Source: JABMMZ01 sp040403495 (GTDB taxonomy: Bacteria; Bacteroidota; Bacteroidia; NS11-12g; UBA955). Taken from it: a stretch of 64,000 bases of DNA. Shown here in pieces: positions 60,401 to 64,000 of this stretch. The notes below the pieces were generated by a model. It saw only the letters and a program-made list of their open reading frames with translations. It searched no databases and had not been told where the DNA came from. The stretch covers positions 1-64,000 of the forward strand of contig JBBAKM010000012.1 of the NCBI GenBank assembly GCA_040403495.1, in the 5' to 3' direction. The stretch's first letter is position 1. The number at the start of each line of letters is the position of its first letter. The translations under genes and the position numbers were made by a program.

Positions 60401-61490
60401 CGATACCACCGAATTCAAATTAATGGTAAGAACGCCATTGTCTGTTGCCACTATAGCAAATGATTACTTATGTAGAAATGAGTCTAAAACAATTGAAGCT
60501 ATTCCAAGTGGAGGTAGAGTTCAATCATATACTTACCGTTGGTATGAAGTTAGTAATGATAATACAATAGGACTAGACAAAAGATTAACATATACCCCTA
60601 ATCAATCTATGGAAATTGGGCTTGAAGTTAAAGATGGTTGCTCTGCTGATGTTGGAACTAAAACAACTTGGATGGTTGCTCCTGTCGTTTCTGACAGTAC
60701 TTTGGCAACTTACCTCGAAGATTGTGAGCCTTTGGTAACCACTATTTTTCATCCAAAAACAGTCGGTACAGCACCATTGAATCCAAGCTTTACTTGGCAA
60801 TGGTTCGAAAACGGCAACAACACGCTGAATGTGCCTTCAACTGGTGGACAAGCTTTGCCTGATGTGCCAAAAACATACAGTACGCCTGGGGTTTACAACG
60901 TAAGAGTTCAAATGCAATTGCCAAATAATAAAATATGTTATTCATTCGAAGAGAATTTCGATGTCTGGAAACAAGCGGTTGCTGACTTTGATTGGACCCC
61001 TATTCAAATTGATATTGTTGAACCTGAGGTTAGTTTTGTTAGTAAATCTGACGGTGCAACACAATACAACTGGACTATCAGTGATGGCGGTTCTTATAAC
61101 ATAGAAAATCCAAAACATTCATTTAAAGATACAGGCGTATTTAGAGTGACTCTTAGAGCTTCAAATATTAATGGTTGCGACAGCACAATAACCAAATCGT
61201 TAAGAGTTTTGGATATTTTCAGAATATTTATTCCAGGGGCATTTAGTCCGAATGCGGATGATATTAATACCGTATGGTACCCACGATTTACATCAACGCT
61301 AACTCTTGAAGTCACCATATACAACCGTTGGGGAGAAAAGATTTTCTTTAGTAATGACAATACGGGCAAATGGGATGGTACATTCAATGGTGATCCTTGT
61401 CCTGAAGGGATTTATTATTACCACATGAAGGTAAGAGAAAATAGAAAAAAATGGCACTACTACAACGGAACTATTACTTTGCTTAGGTAA
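57444..61490 (+). CDS. Giant IgGFc-binding-type surface protein with T9SS gliding C-terminal domain
   Basis: 1348 residues. Signal peptide to about 24 (SNVKAQ). Residues about 25-475 match the IgGFc-binding N-terminal domain, with STLGKRFWLTFMEN, TVIDITPSC, GETYHIRANSRLLDLSGTLI and CKKIAVFGGANRSSI. The middle has repeated Ig-like or PKD-like units, each opening with a DTTIC or DTLVC/DTICTG segment (about 580, 650, 745, 915). A PKD-like domain lies near 1195-1265. The last ~85 residues, FIPGAFSPNADDINTVWYP to YYYHMKVRENR, are the gliding-motility-associated C-terminal domain used for T9SS export and anchoring. A secreted adhesin or gliding-related protein is likely. Confidence 0.88.
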   Translation: MKNKYNILILCILALVFSSNVKAQDQELSTLGKRFWLTFMENIGTGTTIYQYKVVISGNKAVTGTIRNVRQNTTQNFSLPTGGGVTTVLFTAAVGVTSGSENTSDRDRGLFVESSDTVAVSAQSTRDFSADAALIYPVEALGVDYRIVSYPGDNRSGFGTNANYRSTCAIVATEDNTVIDITPSCATEGGRAAGTAFSITLQRGETYHIRANSRLLDLSGTLIQARDCKKIAVFGGANRSSIVHSSCGSGTTSFDHLYEQMMPINIWGKRFAFIPSIWSATNVRRVEMVRVVTSQNSTVVRMNGRTKVLSNAGMTDTFYIQTNAGGRPEGIITANKPIAVCQFLLSERCDGSSSNTDPAMIWVPPLEQTLKSLNFSCERANTINKFFINVVVKTRYRSSLRIDGLAPTAQWKLVQFDTSYSYIQQANLTEGNHNMTHPFGFYAMLYAYGDYGSYGFNAGSSIKPLSFFSEVNGKSSADFEADSAFFSVCQGSSIPFSGGGSVTTGVTWKWHIKPPVGTLITKNSRTFTQVFNDTGIHQLTMIAIRTANGTCNGSSTVEDTVKTLIRVYNKPFIKLMKDTTICFGNSFAIKSQTNGDTTYTFSPATWLNCTKCFEPVSTPLKDTAYYVVATRFGCQPSRDTMRVFVRDSFYLSVGNDTTICRGTNAQLTASAFGGLSSNLRVNWSHQLGSGLTKTVSPKVTTTYMAVLTDSCSRNSFGDYYADTAYIKVTVHDSLKITMPNDTLVCEGNDVTLSVSTVGGKPGESFVTWSNSLGTGLSKTITAGSTDVTYKAVLADGCTNPKDSGFVTVKVRPGIKIDTLIYNTPVCKNTPFTIQAKASGGDSTGYNLKLYDYTTGVYVLIDSAKGKTTASYTVSVKDDSRFRVIMRQGCNSQQTTSKIMDIDIKTGLSVSVPRSVDTICTGQNYNIVVNGVSADAKPIKFLLKRKNGANFVSIDSTIQNSTASFTVTPSATQTDYQIIVDDNCSRTDTTEFKLMVRTPLSVATIANDYLCRNESKTIEAIPSGGRVQSYTYRWYEVSNDNTIGLDKRLTYTPNQSMEIGLEVKDGCSADVGTKTTWMVAPVVSDSTLATYLEDCEPLVTTIFHPKTVGTAPLNPSFTWQWFENGNNTLNVPSTGGQALPDVPKTYSTPGVYNVRVQMQLPNNKICYSFEENFDVWKQAVADFDWTPIQIDIVEPEVSFVSKSDGATQYNWTISDGGSYNIENPKHSFKDTGVFRVTLRASNINGCDSTITKSLRVLDIFRIFIPGAFSPNADDINTVWYPRFTSTLTLEVTIYNRWGEKIFFSNDNTGKWDGTFNGDPCPEGIYYYHMKVRENRKKWHYYNGTITLLR

Positions 61491-61509
61491 TAAATTATGA
61501 TACTGTTTT

Positions 61510-61545
61510 AAATAAGAAAGCTCGCAATTGCGAGCTTTCTTATTT
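61510..61545. terminator. 36-bp perfect palindrome, bidirectional terminator
   Basis: The 18-bp arm AAATAAGAAAGCTCGCAA is followed at once by its complement. It sits 20 nt after the giant gene and overlaps the stop codon of convergent pabB. A T-rich end is present in both directions. Confidence 0.78.
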
Positions 61546-62781
61546 AAAAAGAGTTTGGATATTAGTCGCTTTCAGCAAACACTCTTCATATTCATTTTCT
61601 GGAATAGAATCATAAGTAATTGCACTGCCCACTTGGTACAAAAAGGTTTGTTCTGTTTTTTGGAATTCTAAGCTTCTTATAACAACATTAAAGTCAAAGT
61701 TTTTACTAGGGTCTATGTAACCCAAACACCCACTGTAAATATTTCTTGGTGTATTTTCGTATTTATCAATGTGCAACATCACTTCTTTTTTGGGAGCACC
61801 TGTCATACTTCCCATCGGGAATAATGCCTCAAATATGGATTGAAAATTGTTCCCTTTTTTAAGTTTCCCCTTTATTGTGGAGATTAAATGGTTTAATGAT
61901 TTAAAAGCATAAGTGCCAAAAAGTTCTTCAACTTTTACCGTACCGGTTTCGCATATTTTTGACAAGTCATTTCTAACTAAGTCGACAATCATTACGTTTT
62001 CAGCTCTTTCTTTTTCATCGTTTTGCAACAAAAACATTTGATTCTGATTGTTTTCAGGGTGTTTTTTATTAGTGCCTTTGATAGGTTGTGAATACAAATT
62101 GTCTCCTTCTTTGTATATGAATCTTTCTGGACTATTGCATAGTATAGCAAATTGTTTGGTGTTTAAATAGGCTGAAAATGGAGCTTTACTCTCTTGATTT
62201 AGCTTGATAAACAAAGGTAATAATGGTGTTTCAATGGGCTTGCTTTTAAATCCAATACAGTAATTCATTTCATAATACTTGCCATTGTATATGTCTTCTT
62301 TTATCTGTTTTACTGTTCTTAAATAATCTTCTTTTTGGGTCAATGCTTCAAACTGTAGAGAAATAGCCTTAACTTTTTCTGTTGCAGTTTCTGTTTCTCT
62401 GAATTTATTTATCAATTCATTAAATTCAATCTCTGAAATACCATTGTTTATCAATTGTATTTTGTTGGTGTTTTTTGCAATCAAAAACACAATTTTAGGT
62501 TCAAATAAAAAATGTGTTAAAGTTTCATTGAAGGGGGATTGGTAATTAAATTGCCCAAAAATCCATTGCTGACTCTGTTCAATAGTGTTCCAACACTCGC
62601 TGTTCTGTGAATGGATTGGTTTATTTAGACCATAGCCTGCCAATAACTCATACTTTTCAATCTTATAAGCAGAAGGCATTTCGTTACTGTCGCAGATACA
62701 ACACGTATCAAACTGACTACTGAAATTGTAAACTTTTTGTTTAATGTCAGTTAAGTTGTCAAAAAATAACTCAGTTTTCAT
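61540..62781 (-). CDS. pabB: Aminodeoxychorismate synthase component I (PabB-like)
   Basis: 413 residues. The chorismate-binding domain covers about 150-410, with YNGKYYEMNYCIGFKS, SQPIKGTNKK, NVMIVDLVRNDLSKICETGTVKVEELFGTY, LFPMGSMTGAPKKEVMLHIDKYENTPRNIYSGCLGYI and NVVIRSLEF. The lengths and the lack of the Trp-feedback LLES motif favour PabB over TrpE. It makes 4-amino-4-deoxychorismate for folate. Its start overlaps the uvrC stop by 11 nt. Confidence 0.85.
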   Translation of the reverse strand: MKTELFFDNLTDIKQKVYNFSSQFDTCCICDSNEMPSAYKIEKYELLAGYGLNKPIHSQNSECWNTIEQSQQWIFGQFNYQSPFNETLTHFLFEPKIVFLIAKNTNKIQLINNGISEIEFNELINKFRETETATEKVKAISLQFEALTQKEDYLRTVKQIKEDIYNGKYYEMNYCIGFKSKPIETPLLPLFIKLNQESKAPFSAYLNTKQFAILCNSPERFIYKEGDNLYSQPIKGTNKKHPENNQNQMFLLQNDEKERAENVMIVDLVRNDLSKICETGTVKVEELFGTYAFKSLNHLISTIKGKLKKGNNFQSIFEALFPMGSMTGAPKKEVMLHIDKYENTPRNIYSGCLGYIDPSKNFDFNVVIRSLEFQKTEQTFLYQVGSAITYDSIPENEYEECLLKATNIQTLFK

Positions 62782-64000
62782 CTTGGAAGTAATTAATGAT
62801 TAATGAGGCTGTTTTTTTTCCTGTCAATGTTGTTAATTCTTCTAAAGTAGCTTCTCGAATTTTTTTGATGGATTTATAATTTTTGAGCAAAAGTTCTGAT
62901 GTTTTTGAGCCGATGCCTTCTATTTGTGTGAGTTCGCTTACAGTAAAGTTTTTACTTCTTCGGTTTCTGTGGTGGGTGATGCCAAAACGATGGGCTTCAT
63001 CACGCATTTGTTGAATGATTTTAAGCGTTTCTGATTTTTTGTCAAGGTACATAGGAACCGAATCTCCAGGATAATAGATTTCCTCTAGCTTTTTGGCGAT
63101 TCCAATTACAGCAACTTTTTGGTAAATATCTAGTTTTTTAAGAGTTTCCACGGCCGAACTTAATTGTCCTTTTCCACCATCCACAACGATTAAATCGGGT
63201 AATGGACTGTTTTCTTCTATTAGTCGTTTGTATCTTCTATATAAAACTTCTTGCATCGAAGCAAAGTCATTTGGTCCTTCCACCGTTTTTATGTTAAAGT
63301 GTCTGTAATCACTTTTACTCGGTTTTGCATTTTTGAAAACGACACAAGCAGATACGGGAAAAGCACCCTGAATGTTTGAATTGTCAAAACACTCGATGTG
63401 TTTTGGAGGTGTTGTAAGCCTCAAATCTGATTTCATGGTGTTTAATACACGATCTACCCTTAAGTCAGGGTCTAGTTTTTCTGCGGAGAGTTGTCTTTCT
63501 TGTTTCAACATCATCGCATTTTTAAAACTTAAATCCAATAATTTCTTTTTGTCCCCAGCCAATGGAATAGTAACGGTAAAATTGGTTTCTAAATTGAGCT
63601 TAAAGGGAACGATGAATTCTTCGTTTTCGGTAGGATTGGTGTTTTTAAATTGGGCTATTGCACTCAACAATAAATCATGGTCAGTTTCATTGTTTTTTCT
63701 TTTTATTTCAATGTTTTGAGACTGTATAATCATGCCATCCTTAACTCTCAAATAATTGATCCACGCTGAATAATCGTTAGACGCAATAGCGAATACGTCT
63801 ACATTGTTAATGGTATGGCTTACTATGGTTGATTTGGATTGGTAATTTTCCAACCAGTCGAGTTGTGTTTTATATTGATGGGCTTCCTCAAAAGCCAAAA
63901 GTTTAACAGACTCTTCCATTCTGGATTTAATCTGTTTTTTAACAATAGATAATTGTCCTTTTAAGATGTTTTTAATTTGGTCAATACTCTGCTGGTATTC
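62771..64000 (-). CDS. uvrC: Excinuclease ABC subunit C, 5' end outside the window
   Basis: At least 409 codons; the frame stays open to the window edge and the N-terminal GIY-YIG domain is missing because of the cut. Visible are the UVR motif (EEAHQYKTQLDWLENY), the RNase H-like nuclease with ECFDNSNIQGAFPVSACVVF (catalytic Asp) and LIVVDGGKGQLSSA, HRFGITHHRNRR, and C-terminal HhH motifs (LTQIEGIGSKTSELLLKNYKSIKKIREA). UvrC makes both incisions in nucleotide excision repair. Overlaps pabB by 11 nt. Confidence 0.95.
   Translation of the reverse strand, partial: EYQQSIDQIKNILKGQLSIVKKQIKSRMEESVKLLAFEEAHQYKTQLDWLENYQSKSTIVSHTINNVDVFAIASNDYSAWINYLRVKDGMIIQSQNIEIKRKNNETDHDLLLSAIAQFKNTNPTENEEFIVPFKLNLETNFTVTIPLAGDKKKLLDLSFKNAMMLKQERQLSAEKLDPDLRVDRVLNTMKSDLRLTTPPKHIECFDNSNIQGAFPVSACVVFKNAKPSKSDYRHFNIKTVEGPNDFASMQEVLYRRYKRLIEENSPLPDLIVVDGGKGQLSSAVETLKKLDIYQKVAVIGIAKKLEEIYYPGDSVPMYLDKKSETLKIIQQMRDEAHRFGITHHRNRRSKNFTVSELTQIEGIGSKTSELLLKNYKSIKKIREATLEELTTLTGKKTASLIINYFQDEN

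Overview
The window is about 64 kb of an AT-rich chromosome from a member of the Bacteroidota. Four things point there. Many genes are preceded by a TAnnTTTG -7 promoter element, the Bacteroidota consensus, and few have a Shine-Dalgarno sequence. Secreted proteins carry type IX secretion (T9SS) sorting domains: type A on the MbnP protein and the gliding-motility-associated C-terminal type on a 1348-residue protein. Families largely confined to the phylum are present (DUF2480, DUF4293, a DUF4221-like lipoprotein family, a CNNM/GldE-type protein). The cytochrome oxidase cluster has the Bacteroidota gene order. I cannot fix the genus.

Layout. 1-500: three tRNA genes (Arg, Pro, Ser) on the minus strand. 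0.6-5 kb: a double AAA+ ATPase, a membrane glycosyltransferase and rsmG. 5-9 kb: a secreted protein of unknown function, two small genes altered by a dispersed repeat, nhaD and a DUF2480 gene. 9.2-14.6 kb: a cassette of two SGNH hydrolases, an MBOAT acyltransferase and a glycosyltransferase, probably for O-acylation of a surface glycan. 14.6-25.3 kb: mainly housekeeping (lhgO, a lapA-domain gene, an AAA ATPase, groSL, cyanophycinase, mtgA, pyrH, era, rlmN). 25.3-27.6 kb: an MbnP/MbnH copper-protein and diheme-enzyme pair with the relic of a second diheme enzyme. 27.7-34.6 kb: the accessory region. 34.7-39.5 kb: Uma2, a PhnA-like domain, carA, eno, rluF and a 50-residue membrane protein. 39.7-49.4 kb: DUF4293, then the aa3-type cytochrome c oxidase cluster (coxB, coxA, heme A synthase, heme O synthase, two subunit III genes, subunit IV, SCO, DUF420, a CPMC protein, DUF983). 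49.5-64 kb: a TonB-dependent receptor pair, fbp and lysC from overlapping divergent promoters, aroQ, a CNNM transporter, an outer-membrane barrel, the giant T9SS protein, pabB and the 3' part of uvrC.

The most unusual part is 29.0-34.6 kb. A 2462-bp unit is present twice in tandem. Each copy encodes a short signal-peptide-bearing Cys-rich peptide (near-identical leader, divergent mature part with five Cys), a DUF4221-like lipoprotein, a small exported protein with a CX4C motif and a small thioredoxin-like lipoprotein with CXXC. The tract ends with an Lgt-fold membrane protein that lacks residues needed for diacylglyceryl transfer. It resembles NVEALA-type peptide loci of Bacteroides in its parts, but the peptides lack the NVEALA motif. 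Its function is not known to me.
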